Source: Yersinia canariae (GTDB lineage Bacteria; Pseudomonadota; Gammaproteobacteria; Enterobacterales; Enterobacteriaceae). From it: a stretch of 64,000 nt of DNA. Below are positions 42,769 to 53,178 of the stretch, piece after piece. Each line of letters starts with the position of its first letter. The stretch's first letter is position 1. The stretch is from positions 1,798,001-1,862,000 of the forward strand of contig NZ_CP043727.1 of the NCBI RefSeq assembly GCF_009831415.1, read 5' to 3'. The notes beneath the pieces were generated by a model. That model searched no databases. It saw only the letters and a program-made list of their open reading frames with translations, and was not told where the DNA came from. The translations under genes were made by a program, and so were the position numbers.

Positions 42769-43959
42769 TTAGAGCACTGCAACGATAGCTTCACACAATG
42801 GCGCCATGTTGTCCGGTGTCATACCTGCAACGTTTACACGACCAGAATTTACTGCATAAACCGCGAATTCATTGCGTAAACGCAGAACTTGGTCTTTGGT
42901 CAGGCCACTGAACGAGAACATACCATTTTGGTTGATGATAAAGCTGAAATCTAGCTTAGCGCCTTTTTCCTGCAAAGTATTAACAAACAATTGGCGCATA
43001 CGGTGAATACGCTGGCGCATATCAGTCAGTTCTTGTTCCCAAATAGCACGCAGGGCAGGGTTGCTTAGTATGGTCGCAACCACTGAAGCACCATGAGCTG
43101 GCGGGTTGGAATAGTTAGCACGAATGACCGCTTTAACTTGGCTAAAGGTAATATCCGCTACTTCACTGTTTGCGGCAACCACAGTACAAGCACCAACACG
43201 TTCATTATAAAGACCGAAGTTTTTGGAGTAAGAACTGCAAACAATAAATTCTTGATGCTTGGCGGCGAAAATACGCAAACCTTGAGCATCTTCTTCCAAA
43301 CCTTTGGCAAAACCTTGATAAGCGAAGTCAAACAGCGGTAACCAACCCTTAGCCACTGACAGTTCAGCTAATTGGCTCCACTGAGCTTCTGTTGGGTCAA
43401 TCCCCGTCGGGTTATGGCAGCAGCCATGGAACAGCACGACGTCGCCAGCTTGAGCTTCGGACAGGCTCTTTAATAACCCATCGAAGTCCAGCGCATGATT
43501 TGCCGCGTCATAATAAGCATACTCAACCACTTCCAAACCAGCAGCCGCGAAAATATTTTTATGATTTGGCCAGCTTGGATTACTGACCCAGACACGTTTG
43601 GCGCTGGTCTGATGGGCAATAAAATCGGCCGCGATACGTAATCCGCCAGTACCACCAGGGGTTTGAGCGGTGCGAGCACGTTTATTAGCAATAATAGCGC
43701 TATCAGCCCCGAACAGCAGTTCCTGAGTACAGCTGGCGAAAACCGGCAGGCCATCAATACCCAAATAATTTTTGGTGACTTCATTTTCCAGCAAATACTG
43801 CTCAGCTTTCTTTACGCTGGTCAGCACTGGCGTTTTCCCGGTTTCGTCTTTGTAGACACCGATCCCCAGGTTGATTTTATTAGGGCGGTCATCCGCGCGG
43901 AAAATATCGGTCAGGCCCAGAATGGGGTCCGCAGGTGCAGCAGTGATTTTTTCAAACAT
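42769..43959 (-). CDS. aspC: Aspartate aminotransferase
   Basis: AspC is a cytoplasmic homodimeric PLP enzyme that interconverts aspartate/2-oxoglutarate and oxaloacetate/glutamate; it also acts on aromatic amino acids. The 396-residue length equals the E. coli enzyme. The PLP-lysine motif is [15 protein letters not shown], with [10 protein letters not shown] and [12 protein letters not shown] also conserved. Start 43959 gives [15 protein letters not shown]; the frame could start 5 codons earlier (MEASD). The gene is alone on its transcript, next to ompF, in the conserved aspC-ompF-asnS order. Confidence 0.97.
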   Translation of the reverse strand: MFEKITAAPADPILGLTDIFRADDRPNKINLGIGVYKDETGKTPVLTSVKKAEQYLLENEVTKNYLGIDGLPVFASCTQELLFGADSAIIANKRARTAQTPGGTGGLRIAADFIAHQTSAKRVWVSNPSWPNHKNIFAAAGLEVVEYAYYDAANHALDFDGLLKSLSEAQAGDVVLFHGCCHNPTGIDPTEAQWSQLAELSVAKGWLPLFDFAYQGFAKGLEEDAQGLRIFAAKHQEFIVCSSYSKNFGLYNERVGACTVVAANSEVADITFSQVKAVIRANYSNPPAHGASVVATILSNPALRAIWEQELTDMRQRIHRMRQLFVNTLQEKGAKLDFSFIINQNGMFSFSGLTKDQVLRLRNEFAVYAVNSGRVNVAGMTPDNMAPLCEAIVAVL

Positions 43960-44145
43960 GTCAGAGGCTTCCATGGCTTAGCGTTAAGCAAACAGAACCA
44001 TCAGGGTAGCGCCAGTTGCGGCCTTTGCCAACCGTTTGCGATAAAAAGAAATGAATGTTGTGAGGCGGGGAGTTTCGGGGTGAAAAATCGGCAAAATAAC
44101 ACGTTCAGCAGTGCAATATCCCTATTTCAGCCAAGGATAAAAACA

Positions 44146-44177
44146 AAAAGACAGAGCCGAAGCCCTGTCTTTTTTTA
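44146..44177. terminator. Bidirectional terminator downstream of ompF
   Basis: AAAAAGACAG / CTGTCTTTTT with a short inner GGGC-type loop, flanked by A and T runs, lies 39 bases past the ompF stop (minus strand). Confidence 0.88.
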
Positions 44178-44215
44178 ACTTACGTCAGCAGATAAACTGC
44201 TTGATTAAGTTTAAC

Positions 44216-45304
44216 TTAGAACTGGTAAACCAAGCCAACACCAACAACGTTGTCAGTGTTCAGACCGTTTTTAACAGTGAAGGTGTCTTCATCCAGCAAG
44301 TTGATTTTGTAATCAACATAGGTAGACATGTTTTTGTTGAAGTAGTAGTAAGAACCAACAGAAACATATTTCAACAGGTCATGGTTGTCGCCAGTTGCGT
44401 CATTCAGATCCTTGCCTTTAGACTGAACGTAGCCTAAAGATGGACGCAGACCGAAGTCGAATTGGTACTGTGCAGTAATTTCCAAGTCACGAGTTTTGTT
44501 CGCGATGGTGTTAGCTGCGGTACCGTATGGAGTCATGTTCTGAGTTTCAGCATACATAACAGCCAAGTATACGTTGTTTGCGTCGTATTTAGCACCAACG
44601 TTCCATGCTTGAGCTTGGTTGCCTGGAGCGGTAGAAGCATCTTTCTGCAGAGTAGTACGGTTTGCAGTAGAGTAACCAGCACCGAAGTTCACGCCGTAGC
44701 CGATATCATAAGTGGAAGACATGCCGAAGCCGTCGCCATTTGATTCTTTAACATCGCCATTACGTTCGTTTTTGCCTTGGTATTGCAGGGCAAAGTTCAG
44801 GCCATCAACCAGACCGAAGAAGTTAGTGTTACGGTAAGTTGCCAGACCAGTAGAACGGCCAGTCATGAAGTTGTCAGAGTTGGAGATTGAATCACCACCG
44901 AACACTGGCAGCATGTCAGTCCATGCGTTGACGTCATAGATTACGCCGTAGTTACGGCCGTAGTCGAATGAACCGAATTCAGCAAATTTCAGACCAGCAA
45001 AGCCCAGACGTGTTGCGTTGCCATCTTGAGCATCACCACCTTCGGTGTTGTTTGCTTGGATGTTGTATTCCCACTGGCCGTAACCGGTCAGTTGGTCAGT
45101 AATTTGGGTTTCGCCTTTGAAGCCAAAACGAACATAAGATTTGTCGCCGTCTTGTTTAGCGTTATCAGAGAACTGGTGACGCGCGTCAACTTTACCGTAC
45201 AGGTCAAGTTTGTTGCCGTCTTTGTTGTAGATTTCTGCTGCATTAGCTGCGCCAGCTACTAACAGTGCTGGGATTACTACTGCAAGAATATTGCGCTTCA
45301 TCAT
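44216..45304 (-). CDS. ompF: OmpF-type general porin
   Basis: A trimeric 16-strand outer-membrane porin for small hydrophilic solutes. The 362-residue precursor begins [18 protein letters not shown] with a signal peptide ending ANA, and the mature part starts [19 protein letters not shown]. Loop 3 contains the typical [19 protein letters not shown] constriction segment. The C-terminus ends in Phe (VGVGLVYQF), the outer-membrane assembly signal. Position between aspC and asnS, length 362, and the leader identify it as the ompF orthologue and not ompC. The start has GAGGGT upstream, within the stretch that MicF RNA pairs with in E. coli. Confidence 0.95.
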   Translation of the reverse strand: MMKRNILAVVIPALLVAGAANAAEIYNKDGNKLDLYGKVDARHQFSDNAKQDGDKSYVRFGFKGETQITDQLTGYGQWEYNIQANNTEGGDAQDGNATRLGFAGLKFAEFGSFDYGRNYGVIYDVNAWTDMLPVFGGDSISNSDNFMTGRSTGLATYRNTNFFGLVDGLNFALQYQGKNERNGDVKESNGDGFGMSSTYDIGYGVNFGAGYSTANRTTLQKDASTAPGNQAQAWNVGAKYDANNVYLAVMYAETQNMTPYGTAANTIANKTRDLEITAQYQFDFGLRPSLGYVQSKGKDLNDATGDNHDLLKYVSVGSYYYFNKNMSTYVDYKINLLDEDTFTVKNGLNTDNVVGVGLVYQF

Positions 45305-45500
45305 TATTATTACCCTCATTGGTGTTATTCGGACACCTGCCACTGCCGCCAATAATTTTTTTGGAACTATTGTTGAGAGTTTGGTGTCGTCTGTGTCTGA
45401 ACGCAGTGTTCCATTCACGAGGGTTATAATCCACACCGAAAATGCTACCAATTACCTGAATATGTTTCATTGGGAAACTATGTGTTACTAAATGTAAATA
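45305..45500 (-). promoter_or_regulatory. ompF promoter and leader with OmpR-type sites
   Basis: On the minus strand, TTTACATTTAGTAACACA (45481-45498) and TTTCCCAATGAAACATA (about 45461-45477) resemble OmpR boxes (TTTACATTTTGAAACAT). They are followed by a TATAAC-like -10 near 45423-45428. The untranslated leader (GACACCAAACTCTCAAC and GGCAGTGGCAGGTGTC) is close to that of E. coli ompF, where MicF pairs near the start. OmpR control and antisense control are inferred from these matches. Confidence 0.7.
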
Positions 45501-45541
45501 TCAGGGAACTTTGTGACTCAGATCGAACTTTAAAAAATGAC

Positions 45542-45567
45542 AAAAGCCAGCTGAGCTGGCTTTTATT
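45542..45567 (-). terminator. Intrinsic terminator of asnS
   Basis: AAAAGCCAGC / GCTGGCTTTT (10 pairs, 3-base loop), followed on the minus strand by a T-rich stretch, lies 36 bases past the asnS stop. Confidence 0.85.
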
Positions 45568-45602
45568 TATACAAAAATACAATTTTTTTCTAAATGACTA
45601 AT

Positions 45603-47003
45603 TTAGAAACTGGCATTTCTTGGTGTGCGTGGGAATGGAATAACGTCCCGGACGTTTTGAACCCCTGTTACGTAGGAGATCAAACGCTCAAATCCAAGGC
45701 CAAAACCTGAATGTGGCACAGTGCCATAGCGACGAAGATCACGATACCACCAATAATCTTCTTTATTGAGGCCCATTTCAGCCAGACGCGCATCCAGAAC
45801 ATCTAAACGCTCTTCACGCTGTGAACCACCGATGATTTCGCCAATACCCGGGGCGAGAATATCCATCGCTGCCACGGTTTTGCCATCTTCGTTCATACGC
45901 ATATAGAAGGCTTTGATATCTTTTGGATAGTTTTTAACCACAACCGGCGCTTTAAAGTGTTTCTCAGCCAAATAACGCTCATGCTCAGAAGATAAATCAA
46001 TGCCCCAAGAGACATCATTTTCAAATTTCTGTCCGGATGCCAGTAAGATCTCAATGGCGTCGGTGTAGTCAACCTGAGCAAAGTCTGAGGTAACAAAACG
46101 CTGCAAACGATCAACGGCATCTTTATCTACACGCTCAGCAAAGAACTTCATGTCATCAGCACGCTCGTTCAATACCGCTTGGAAAACGTATTTCAACATT
46201 TTCTCTGCCAAACCAGCGACATCATCTAATGAAGCAAAAGCAACTTCTGGCTCGACCATCCAGAATTCGGCCAAATGACGGCTGGTGTTGGAGTTCTCAG
46301 CTCGGAAAGTAGGGCCGAAAGTGTAAACCTTGGATAATGCACTGGCGTAGGTTTCACCATTAAGCTGACCGGATACTGTCAGGAAAGCTTCTTTACCGAA
46401 GAAATCTTCGCTGAAATCGACAGCACCAGTATCAGTACGTGGCAGATTTTCCAGATCCAGCGTTGATACGCGGAACATTTCACCAGCGCCTTCAGTATCA
46501 GAAGCAGTGATAAGTGGTGTTGAAACCCAAAAGTACCCATTCTCGTCGAAGAAACGGTGAATAGCTTGTGCCAAAGTATGACGAACTCGCGCGACGGCGC
46601 CGATCAAGTTGGTCCGTGGGCGCAAGTGAGCCACTTCACGCAAGTATTCTATGCTGTGGCGTTTTGCGGCCATTGGATAGGTATCAGGGTCATCAACCCA
46701 ACCAACCACTTTGATAGCGGTTGCCTGAATTTCAAAACTCTGGCCTTCACCTGGTGATGCCACCACTGTGCCAGTGACTTCTACTGAGCAACCGGTAGTT
46801 AAATGCAGTACTTCATCCTGATAATTAGGCAAAGTATTATTTACGACGGCCTGTAACGGGTCAAAGCAGGAACCGTCATAAACGGCAACGAAGGAGATAC
46901 CCGCTTTAGAATCTCTCCGGGTACGCACCCAACCGCGCACGGTGACTTCACTGCCAACCGCGGCACGGCCTTGCAGTACGTCGACTACAGGCACTACGCT
47001 CAT
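45603..47003 (-). CDS. asnS: Asparaginyl-tRNA synthetase
   Basis: AsnRS is a cytoplasmic class IIb synthetase that charges tRNA-Asn. The 466-residue length equals the E. coli enzyme. An N-terminal OB-fold anticodon domain ([14 protein letters not shown], about 20-100) leads to the catalytic core. Motif 2 contains [22 protein letters not shown] and motif 3 contains [15 protein letters not shown]. The start [11 protein letters not shown] is preceded by AAAGAGAG. The direct route to Asn-tRNA is therefore present. Confidence 0.98.
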   Translation of the reverse strand: MSVVPVVDVLQGRAAVGSEVTVRGWVRTRRDSKAGISFVAVYDGSCFDPLQAVVNNTLPNYQDEVLHLTTGCSVEVTGTVVASPGEGQSFEIQATAIKVVGWVDDPDTYPMAAKRHSIEYLREVAHLRPRTNLIGAVARVRHTLAQAIHRFFDENGYFWVSTPLITASDTEGAGEMFRVSTLDLENLPRTDTGAVDFSEDFFGKEAFLTVSGQLNGETYASALSKVYTFGPTFRAENSNTSRHLAEFWMVEPEVAFASLDDVAGLAEKMLKYVFQAVLNERADDMKFFAERVDKDAVDRLQRFVTSDFAQVDYTDAIEILLASGQKFENDVSWGIDLSSEHERYLAEKHFKAPVVVKNYPKDIKAFYMRMNEDGKTVAAMDILAPGIGEIIGGSQREERLDVLDARLAEMGLNKEDYWWYRDLRRYGTVPHSGFGLGFERLISYVTGVQNVRDVIPFPRTPRNASF

Positions 47004-47131
47004 AAATTTCTCTCTTTAATAGTTTTGATAAATAGTTAACAACCCAACAAAATGGGGATGTTGCTATGTTACTTGCGGCGGTGCAGGACACAAGTAGAAA
47101 TCACCAGTTCAGTGCAACATTTCTATAAATA

Positions 47132-47302
47132 TACCCGTCATACTTCAAACTGCCTGTGTATTGGCTGTGTTCAGTCACCCGAATCACTTATTACAGTAAG
47201 CTTATCGCCCTTCTGCGGGTCAGCACCGGTGCTGTTCAAAATGGTTTATAACCCATTTATTACTTGCTTACCGCCTTGGTATAATTCGAATTATTTGGGA
47301 TA
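47132..47302. repeat. ERIC-type repeat with a central insertion
   Basis: Left end TACCCGTCATACTTCAA and right end TTCGAATTATTTGGGATA are the typical Yersinia ERIC tips. GTCACCCGAATCACTTA is an almost exact ERIC core (the ERIC2 side). About 50 bases (from near 47210 to 47260) interrupt the usual 127-base layout and contain their own short palindrome CAGCACCGGTGCTG. The element fills much of the 414-base gap between pncB and asnS and holds no gene; the asnS promoter must lie between it and 47003. Confidence 0.85.
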
Positions 47303-47417
47303 TGGATACGACACAAATAGAGGAATGATGAATAGCGGAGTAGGGAAGAGCAAAACAGGTGAAAAAACGCAAATATAAAAGGTGCCGAGCCAGCATTTGC
47401 CGCCCGGCAATTTTGTA

Positions 47418-48623
47418 TTAGCTGGCTTTCTTGACCAACGGCAGAGCAAATGCCTCACGTAATTCATCAACAAAAGCGGGGTCATGACAAATAGTTTTAC
47501 CCGGACTATCGGAAAGTTTAGCGACGGGTTTGTCGTTACACTCGACCAACTTAATCACTATATTCAACGGGCTGACGCCAGGGATGTCGCAGGTTAAGCG
47601 CGTGCCGATCCCAAATACCAATTTAATCCTTTGGTAGAAATGGCGGTATAGCGACACTGCTTTTTCCAAATCTAAATTATCTGAGAACACCAAGGTCTTC
47701 GTCATTGGGTCGATGCCCAGCTTTTCATAATGGGCGATGGCTTTTTCACCCCATTCGACCGGCTCACCTGAGTCGTGGCGTAATCCCTGATAGCGGTTAG
47801 CGAATGTTTCATCAAAATCGCGCAGGAAAGCATCCATAGTTATACAGTCTGTTAATGCTACGCCCAATTGATTCGGATACTCATCTAGCCAGACTTGTAA
47901 TGCCACTCGTTGGCTGTTGGCCAGAACCGGACTAATCTGTTGGTGAGCTTGGAACCATTCATGAGCCTGAGTCCCGACGGGCGCTAAAGACAATTTCCGT
48001 GCTAAATCATAATTGCTGGTGCCAACAAGGTAGGGAAACTCGTCTTTTAAGTTACTTACAATGGCGTGCTGTATTTCACGGGAAAAGCGACGACGTGTGC
48101 CAAAGTCCATCAACTTGAAGTGAGAGATGTCAATATCGGCACTGAGCGCTTTAAATTGCTGAAGTTTGCTGCGCAACTGTGCAATGGCTTGGTCGGCAGT
48201 GACATGTACAGATCGTCGGCGATGGATAATTTCACTGATAACCGCCAACAGCGGCACTTCCCACAGGATTGTTTCGCACCATAAGCCGGTAATCCGAATA
48301 TCTAATTTACCACCATTATTAGATACGCTGACTTGCTCGGGGTTAAAACGAAAGGCCCGTAACCAAGTTAAATAGTCATTTTTAAAGAAGGGCAAGCCGG
48401 AGAGGTAGTTATACTCATCATCGGTTAGTGCCAATTGGCTCATTAACGTTATCTGATGGCGGATTTCGTCGGCATATTCGCCCAGCAGCTCATCACCACG
48501 GCAGCGGAACTCAGCGGCAACGATAATATGGCGATAACGATGGAACACTGCTTGTTGCATATGGAGCTTATAAGCATCCGTATCAAGCAATGAAGTCAAA
48601 ATCGGTGAGGCGTCTTGGGTCAT
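47418..48623 (-). CDS. pncB: Nicotinate phosphoribosyltransferase
   Basis: PncB joins nicotinate with PRPP (using ATP) to form nicotinate mononucleotide in NAD salvage. The 401-residue protein is one longer than E. coli PncB. It has [16 protein letters not shown] at residues 12-27, [12 protein letters not shown] near 180, [24 protein letters not shown] near 205-230 and [14 protein letters not shown] near 290. Start 48623 gives [13 protein letters not shown]; the 15-codon longer frame lacks family similarity. It is divergent from pepN across a 429-base gap. Confidence 0.96.
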   Translation of the reverse strand: MTQDASPILTSLLDTDAYKLHMQQAVFHRYRHIIVAAEFRCRGDELLGEYADEIRHQITLMSQLALTDDEYNYLSGLPFFKNDYLTWLRAFRFNPEQVSVSNNGGKLDIRITGLWCETILWEVPLLAVISEIIHRRRSVHVTADQAIAQLRSKLQQFKALSADIDISHFKLMDFGTRRRFSREIQHAIVSNLKDEFPYLVGTSNYDLARKLSLAPVGTQAHEWFQAHQQISPVLANSQRVALQVWLDEYPNQLGVALTDCITMDAFLRDFDETFANRYQGLRHDSGEPVEWGEKAIAHYEKLGIDPMTKTLVFSDNLDLEKAVSLYRHFYQRIKLVFGIGTRLTCDIPGVSPLNIVIKLVECNDKPVAKLSDSPGKTICHDPAFVDELREAFALPLVKKAS

Positions 48624-49052
48624 GGCGCTATATAGCATCCTCGTAGGGGCACTTTCCACAGTCGGCATAATCTAAAAGTCGCAGAAGTATACCGGTATTA
48701 TCCTGTTATTGAAGTCTCATCACACCATAAATGCTAATCAGAGGTCTAGGATTAAAAGTGCCATTATTGGCTAAGTGGCTTTTTTCTTAAATGAGCAGTG
48801 CAATAAAAGGTAATTTTTTAGGTATTTAGAGAATACAAAGAAATATATTGTCTTAAAAAATATAGGGTTATTATCTTGAGCCGCATGGGTTCCCAACTGG
48901 GTTTTTTTCACAATTGTGATACATTGAAAAGACTATCTGAGTCTAAGACGCAGTCGCTGGGCAACCTTGCTTTGAAACCAAAGTTTTGAGCCAAAACGAC
49001 CATAAATACAGACTTGATAATCATATTCACTGATGACGTCAAAAGGGTTTCT
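48624..49052. promoter_or_regulatory. Divergent control region of pncB and pepN
   Basis: This 429-base gap separates the starts of pncB (minus) and pepN (plus). It is AT-rich in the middle (48790-48870). A terminator-like hairpin with GCCA/TGGC arms and a T-run lies at about 48757-48786, and TTCACAATTGTGA makes a short perfect palindrome near 48908-48920. No ORF is supported. Exact promoters are not assigned. Confidence 0.45.
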
Positions 49053-51668
49053 ATGACACAACAGCCGCAAGCTAAATACCGTCACGATTATAAATCGCCG
49101 GATTACACTATCACCGATATCGATCTGGACTTTGCCCTTGATGCGCAAAAAACGACGGTAACGGCGGTTAGCAAGATAAAACGTCAGACAGCAGACGTGA
49201 CGCCGTTGGTTTTGGATGGTGAAGATTTAACGCTTATCAGTATCAGCGTTGATGGGCAAGCGTGGCCACATTACCATTTACAGGGCAATTCACTGGTTAT
49301 TGAGCAATTACCCGCGCATTTTACACTGACAATCGTAAATGATATTCATCCTGCAACTAACAGTGCTCTTGAGGGGTTATATCTTTCCGGTGATGCACTC
49401 TGTACACAATGTGAAGCCGAAGGTTTCCGTCATATTACTTATTATCTAGACCGCCCTGATGTATTGGCGCGTTTTACGACCCGCATTGTTGCCGATAAAT
49501 CACTTTATCCTTATTTACTGTCCAACGGGAACCGTGTGGGGCAGGGGATTTTGGATGACGGACGTCATTGGGTGAAATGGGAAGACCCGTTCCCGAAACC
49601 TTGTTACCTATTTGCATTGGTTGCGGGTGATTTTGATGTCTTACGCGATAAATTCATTACCCGCTCTGGCCGTGAAGTCGCGCTGGAGCTTTTTGTTGAC
49701 CGCGGTAATCTGGATCGCGCCGATTGGGCAATGACCTCATTGAAGAATTCCATGAAATGGGATGAAACCCGTTTTGGCCTGGAATATGACCTCGACATTT
49801 ACATGATTGTGGCGGTTGATTTCTTCAATATGGGTGCCATGGAAAATAAAGGGCTGAATGTATTCAACTCAAAATATGTTCTGGCAAAAGCAGAAACGGC
49901 GACAGATAAAGATTATCTGAATATTGAAGCCGTTATTGGTCATGAATATTTCCATAACTGGACAGGTAACCGAGTCACTTGCCGTGATTGGTTCCAATTA
50001 AGTCTGAAAGAAGGGTTGACGGTATTTCGTGATCAAGAGTTCAGCTCTGATTTAGGTTCGCGTTCGGTTAATCGTATTGAAAACGTCCGGGTAATGCGGG
50101 CGGCACAGTTTGCCGAAGATGCCAGCCCAATGGCTCACGCCATTCGTCCAGATAAAGTCATTGAGATGAATAACTTCTATACCTTAACCGTATACGAGAA
50201 AGGCTCAGAAGTGATCCGGATGATGCATACTTTACTGGGAGAGCAGCAATTCCAGGCCGGCATGCAACTCTATTTTGAACGCCATGATGGCAGTGCAGCC
50301 ACTTGTGATGATTTCGTGCAGGCAATGGAAGATGCTTCTAATGTCGATTTGTCTTTATTCCGCCGCTGGTATAGCCAATCTGGTACGCCAATACTGACCG
50401 TCCGTGACGATTATGATGCTGAAAAGCAGCAATATCATCTACATGTTAGCCAGAAAACATTACCAACTGCGGATCAGCCGGAAAAGCTGCCATTACATAT
50501 CCCATTGGATATTGAGCTGTATGACAGCAAAGGTAATGTGATTGCATTGCAGAGAAACGGATTACCGGTTCACCACGTTCTGAATGTGACAGAGGCTGAG
50601 CAGACTTTCACCTTTGATAATGTTGAACACACGCCAATCCCGTCTTTACTGCGCGAATTCTCTGCGCCGGTTAAACTGGATTACACCTACAGTGACCAGC
50701 AACTCACATTCTTGATGCAGCATGCCCGCAATGAATTCTCGCGTTGGGATGCGGCACAAAGCTTGCTGGCGACATATATCAAACTCAATGTTGCTAAATA
50801 CCAACAGAAACAGCCCCTGACTTTACCTAATCATGTGGCCGATGCTTTCCGTGCAATATTGCTTGATGAAAATCTTGATCCTGCCCTGGCAGCACAGATT
50901 CTGACATTGCCGTCAGAAAATGAGATTGCGGAGCTGTTTACGACTATCGATCCGCAGGCGATCAGCGCAGTACATGAAGCGATTACCCGTTGTCTGGCAA
51001 ATGAATTAGCGGATGAATTATTGGCCGTCTATGTAGCTAATATAACTCCAGAATATCGTATTGAGCACAGTGATATCGCTAAGCGAGCATTACGTAATAC
51101 TTGTCTGAGTTATTTGGCGTTTGGTGATGCGGAGTTTGCAAATAAGCTGGTCTCCTCACAATACCATCAAGCCGATAATATGACTGACTCGCTGGCGGCA
51201 TTGGCGGCCGCTGTTGCTGCGCAGCTACCTTGCCGTGATGAATTACTGGCAGCCTTTGATGTGCGCTGGAACCATGATGGTTTGGTGATGGATAAATGGT
51301 TTGCTCTGCAAGCAACCAGCCCGGCGGTAGACGTTTTGGCACAAGTGCGCGCATTGCTGAAGCACCCAGCATTTAGCTTGAGTAATCCAAATCGTACCCG
51401 TTCGTTGATTGGCAGTTTTGTTTCCGGTAATCCGGCAGCATTCCATGCTACTGATGGCAGCGGTTATCAATTCTTGGTAGAAATACTTAGTGATTTGAAT
51501 ACCCGTAACCCACAGGTTGCTGCTCGTTTGATTGAACCATTAATTCGTTTGAAAAGATATGACTCGGGGCGTCAGGCATTAATGCGCCAGGCTCTGGAGC
51601 AATTGAAAACACTGGATAATTTATCTGGTGATTTATACGAGAAGATAACCAAAGCATTAGCTGCATAA
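49053..51668 (+). CDS. pepN: Aminopeptidase N
   Basis: PepN is the major cytoplasmic M1-family zinc aminopeptidase, finishing peptide breakdown after the ATP-dependent proteases. The 871-residue protein has the substrate-anchoring GAMEN motif near residue 261. The zinc site HEYFHNW lies at 297-303, with the third ligand Glu in LKEGLTVFRDQEFSS. A helical C-terminal superhelix ends YEKITKALAA. ATG 49053, after AAAAGGG, gives MTQQPQAKYRHDY as in E. coli; a 13-codon extension is rejected. A terminator precedes pyrD. Confidence 0.97.
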   Translation: MTQQPQAKYRHDYKSPDYTITDIDLDFALDAQKTTVTAVSKIKRQTADVTPLVLDGEDLTLISISVDGQAWPHYHLQGNSLVIEQLPAHFTLTIVNDIHPATNSALEGLYLSGDALCTQCEAEGFRHITYYLDRPDVLARFTTRIVADKSLYPYLLSNGNRVGQGILDDGRHWVKWEDPFPKPCYLFALVAGDFDVLRDKFITRSGREVALELFVDRGNLDRADWAMTSLKNSMKWDETRFGLEYDLDIYMIVAVDFFNMGAMENKGLNVFNSKYVLAKAETATDKDYLNIEAVIGHEYFHNWTGNRVTCRDWFQLSLKEGLTVFRDQEFSSDLGSRSVNRIENVRVMRAAQFAEDASPMAHAIRPDKVIEMNNFYTLTVYEKGSEVIRMMHTLLGEQQFQAGMQLYFERHDGSAATCDDFVQAMEDASNVDLSLFRRWYSQSGTPILTVRDDYDAEKQQYHLHVSQKTLPTADQPEKLPLHIPLDIELYDSKGNVIALQRNGLPVHHVLNVTEAEQTFTFDNVEHTPIPSLLREFSAPVKLDYTYSDQQLTFLMQHARNEFSRWDAAQSLLATYIKLNVAKYQQKQPLTLPNHVADAFRAILLDENLDPALAAQILTLPSENEIAELFTTIDPQAISAVHEAITRCLANELADELLAVYVANITPEYRIEHSDIAKRALRNTCLSYLAFGDAEFANKLVSSQYHQADNMTDSLAALAAAVAAQLPCRDELLAAFDVRWNHDGLVMDKWFALQATSPAVDVLAQVRALLKHPAFSLSNPNRTRSLIGSFVSGNPAAFHATDGSGYQFLVEILSDLNTRNPQVAARLIEPLIRLKRYDSGRQALMRQALEQLKTLDNLSGDLYEKITKALAA

Positions 51669-51720
51669 GCCGGCAGTTTGCAAAAGTAAATAATATGTAG
51701 ATGTTATTGTTTAAATAAGT

Positions 51721-51748
51721 AGGGGGCATAATAGCCCTCTATTTTTTT
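51721..51748 (+). terminator. Intrinsic terminator of pepN
   Basis: AGGGGGC / GCCCTCT (one G-T pair, 6-base loop) followed by ATTTTTTT, about 52 bases past the pepN stop. Confidence 0.88.
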
Positions 51749-51794
51749 GTCATGACAATTATTAACACAACGATAACTTTCGCAAGCAAGGTCT

Positions 51795-51888
51795 TTGCAT
51801 GGCTTTACTTCGCAAACGTTTACTTTCCTGAAAGATGAATTTACCATTCCCGCATCAACGGCTAGTCACCGCTCGCTCAGGAGATCAT
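51795..51888 (+). promoter_or_regulatory. pyrD promoter, PurR-type operator and leader hairpin
   Basis: CGCAAACGTTTACTTT (51811-51826) matches the PurR operator (ACGCAAACGTTTTCGT type). TTGCAT (51795-51800) and GTTTAC (51818-51823) fit -35/-10 elements 17 bases apart, so the start would be near the CC at 51827. The first bases TCCTGA (51826-51831) are the exact complement of TCAGGA (51877-51882), which covers the ribosome-binding site. In E. coli and Salmonella, pyrC and pyrD use start-site switching to form such a hairpin when CTP is high. The same is inferred here; the 45-base loop makes it less certain. Confidence 0.55.
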
Positions 51889-52899
51889 ATGTATTACCCA
51901 CTTGTCAAAAAAGCACTATTTCAGCTTGATCCAGAACGTGCTCATGAATTCACTTTTCGTCAGTTAAAACGGGTCACTGGCACACCACTTCAATTTTTGG
52001 TTCGCCAATCAGTCCCGACTAAACCAGTGAGTTGTATGGGCTTGTCATTTAAAAACCCATTAGGTTTGGCTGCTGGTTTGGATAAAGACGGTGAGTGTAT
52101 TGATGCTCTTGGTGCTATGGGGTTTGGGTTTATTGAAGTTGGCACGGTAACACCACGGCCACAATCAGGGAATGACAAGCCAAGATTGTTTAGGATCGTC
52201 GAAGCCGAAGGTTTGATCAATCGCATGGGATTTAATAATCATGGGGTTGATAACTTAATTGAGAATGTCAAAAAATCACATTTTGGCGGTATTTTAGGTA
52301 TTAATATCGGCAAGAATAAAGATACTCCGGTAGAGCAAGGGAAAGAAGATTACTTGATTTGTATGGATAAAATTTATCCGTATGCGGGATATATTGCAAT
52401 TAATATTTCATCGCCAAATACGCCAGGATTGAGATCTCTACAGTATGGTGAAGCACTGGATGATTTGTTAGCAGCAATTAAAAATAAGCAAACTGAATTA
52501 CATCAGCGGCATCATAAGTATGTTCCTGTGGCAGTAAAGATCGCGCCGGATCTTACAGAAGAAGAATTGATCCAAATAGCAGACAGTTTGGTTCGTCATA
52601 ATATAGATGGTGTCATCGCCACGAATACAACTTTAGACCGTTCTCTTATTCAAGGATTAAATTATTGCGAACAAGCCGGTGGATTAAGTGGTCGCCCATT
52701 ACAATTACGCAGTACTGAAGTGATTCGCCGCTTATCGCAAGAACTGCAAGGCCGCTTACCTATTATCGGTGTTGGTGGAATTGATTCTGTCACTGCTGCC
52801 CGAGAAAAAATGGCCGCGGGGGCTTCATTGATTCAAATTTATTCTGGATTTATCTTCCATGGGCCGCGTTTGATTAAGAATATCGTTACTCATATCTAA
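51889..52899 (+). CDS. pyrD: Dihydroorotate dehydrogenase (quinone), class 2
   Basis: PyrD oxidises dihydroorotate to orotate at the inner membrane, passing electrons to quinone. The 336-residue protein has the class 2 N-terminal membrane-associating helices ([21 protein letters not shown]). FMN-barrel motifs [20 protein letters not shown] and [11 protein letters not shown] (with the catalytic Ser) are present, as is IGVGGI near the C-terminus. ATG 51889 has a strong AGGAG ribosome-binding site; the 18-codon longer frame runs into the promoter leader. A GC hairpin follows. Confidence 0.97.
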   Translation: MYYPLVKKALFQLDPERAHEFTFRQLKRVTGTPLQFLVRQSVPTKPVSCMGLSFKNPLGLAAGLDKDGECIDALGAMGFGFIEVGTVTPRPQSGNDKPRLFRIVEAEGLINRMGFNNHGVDNLIENVKKSHFGGILGINIGKNKDTPVEQGKEDYLICMDKIYPYAGYIAINISSPNTPGLRSLQYGEALDDLLAAIKNKQTELHQRHHKYVPVAVKIAPDLTEEELIQIADSLVRHNIDGVIATNTTLDRSLIQGLNYCEQAGGLSGRPLQLRSTEVIRRLSQELQGRLPIIGVGGIDSVTAAREKMAAGASLIQIYSGFIFHGPRLIKNIVTHI

Positions 52900-52920
52900 T
52901 TATTTATCTTCTTTACTGGT

Positions 52921-52944
52921 CTGGGGGTTTATTTATTCCCCCAG
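52921..52944 (+). terminator. Hairpin downstream of pyrD
   Basis: A perfect 7-pair stem CTGGGGG / CCCCCAG with a 10-base AT loop, then CTCGTCTATATTTT. The T-run is weak, so the efficiency is uncertain. Confidence 0.6.
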
Positions 52945-52990
52945 CTCGTCTATATTTTATCCCTATAGATTAAATATACATCAAAAATCT

Positions 52991-53101
52991 TATGCTCTAA
53001 ATAATTCGAGTTGCGGTAAACGAATAAATCCAAATGAGCTGACATCAGCAAATCATTTGAGTGCCGTCAACGTACATGTAACTTGAAGAATGACGAGTAT
53101 A
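52991..53101. repeat. Degenerate ERIC-type repeat upstream of zapC
   Basis: TATGCTCTAAATAATTCGAG at the left and AACTTGAAGAATGACGAGTA at the right are ERIC tips. Between them lie AAATCCAAATGAGCTGACATC and CATTTGAGTG, a worn ERIC core. The total length of about 111 bases is shorter than a full element. Confidence 0.7.
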
Positions 53102-53178
53102 TAAATTTAGTCCCATTGGGTGGGCGAGACTCAGTTATTGAGTCAATAATGTTAGTCAGTGGTGCGGAAGGGTAAAAT

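Noticed and set aside
44216..45451. 411-codon frame read as a longer porin
   Set aside because: The first 49 codons are the untranslated ompF leader, which matches the E. coli leader. The signal peptide starts at 45304.
52991..53101. CRISPR-like or phage attachment repeat near zapC
   Set aside because: It is a single palindromic element with ERIC tips. There are no regularly spaced repeats and no integrase.
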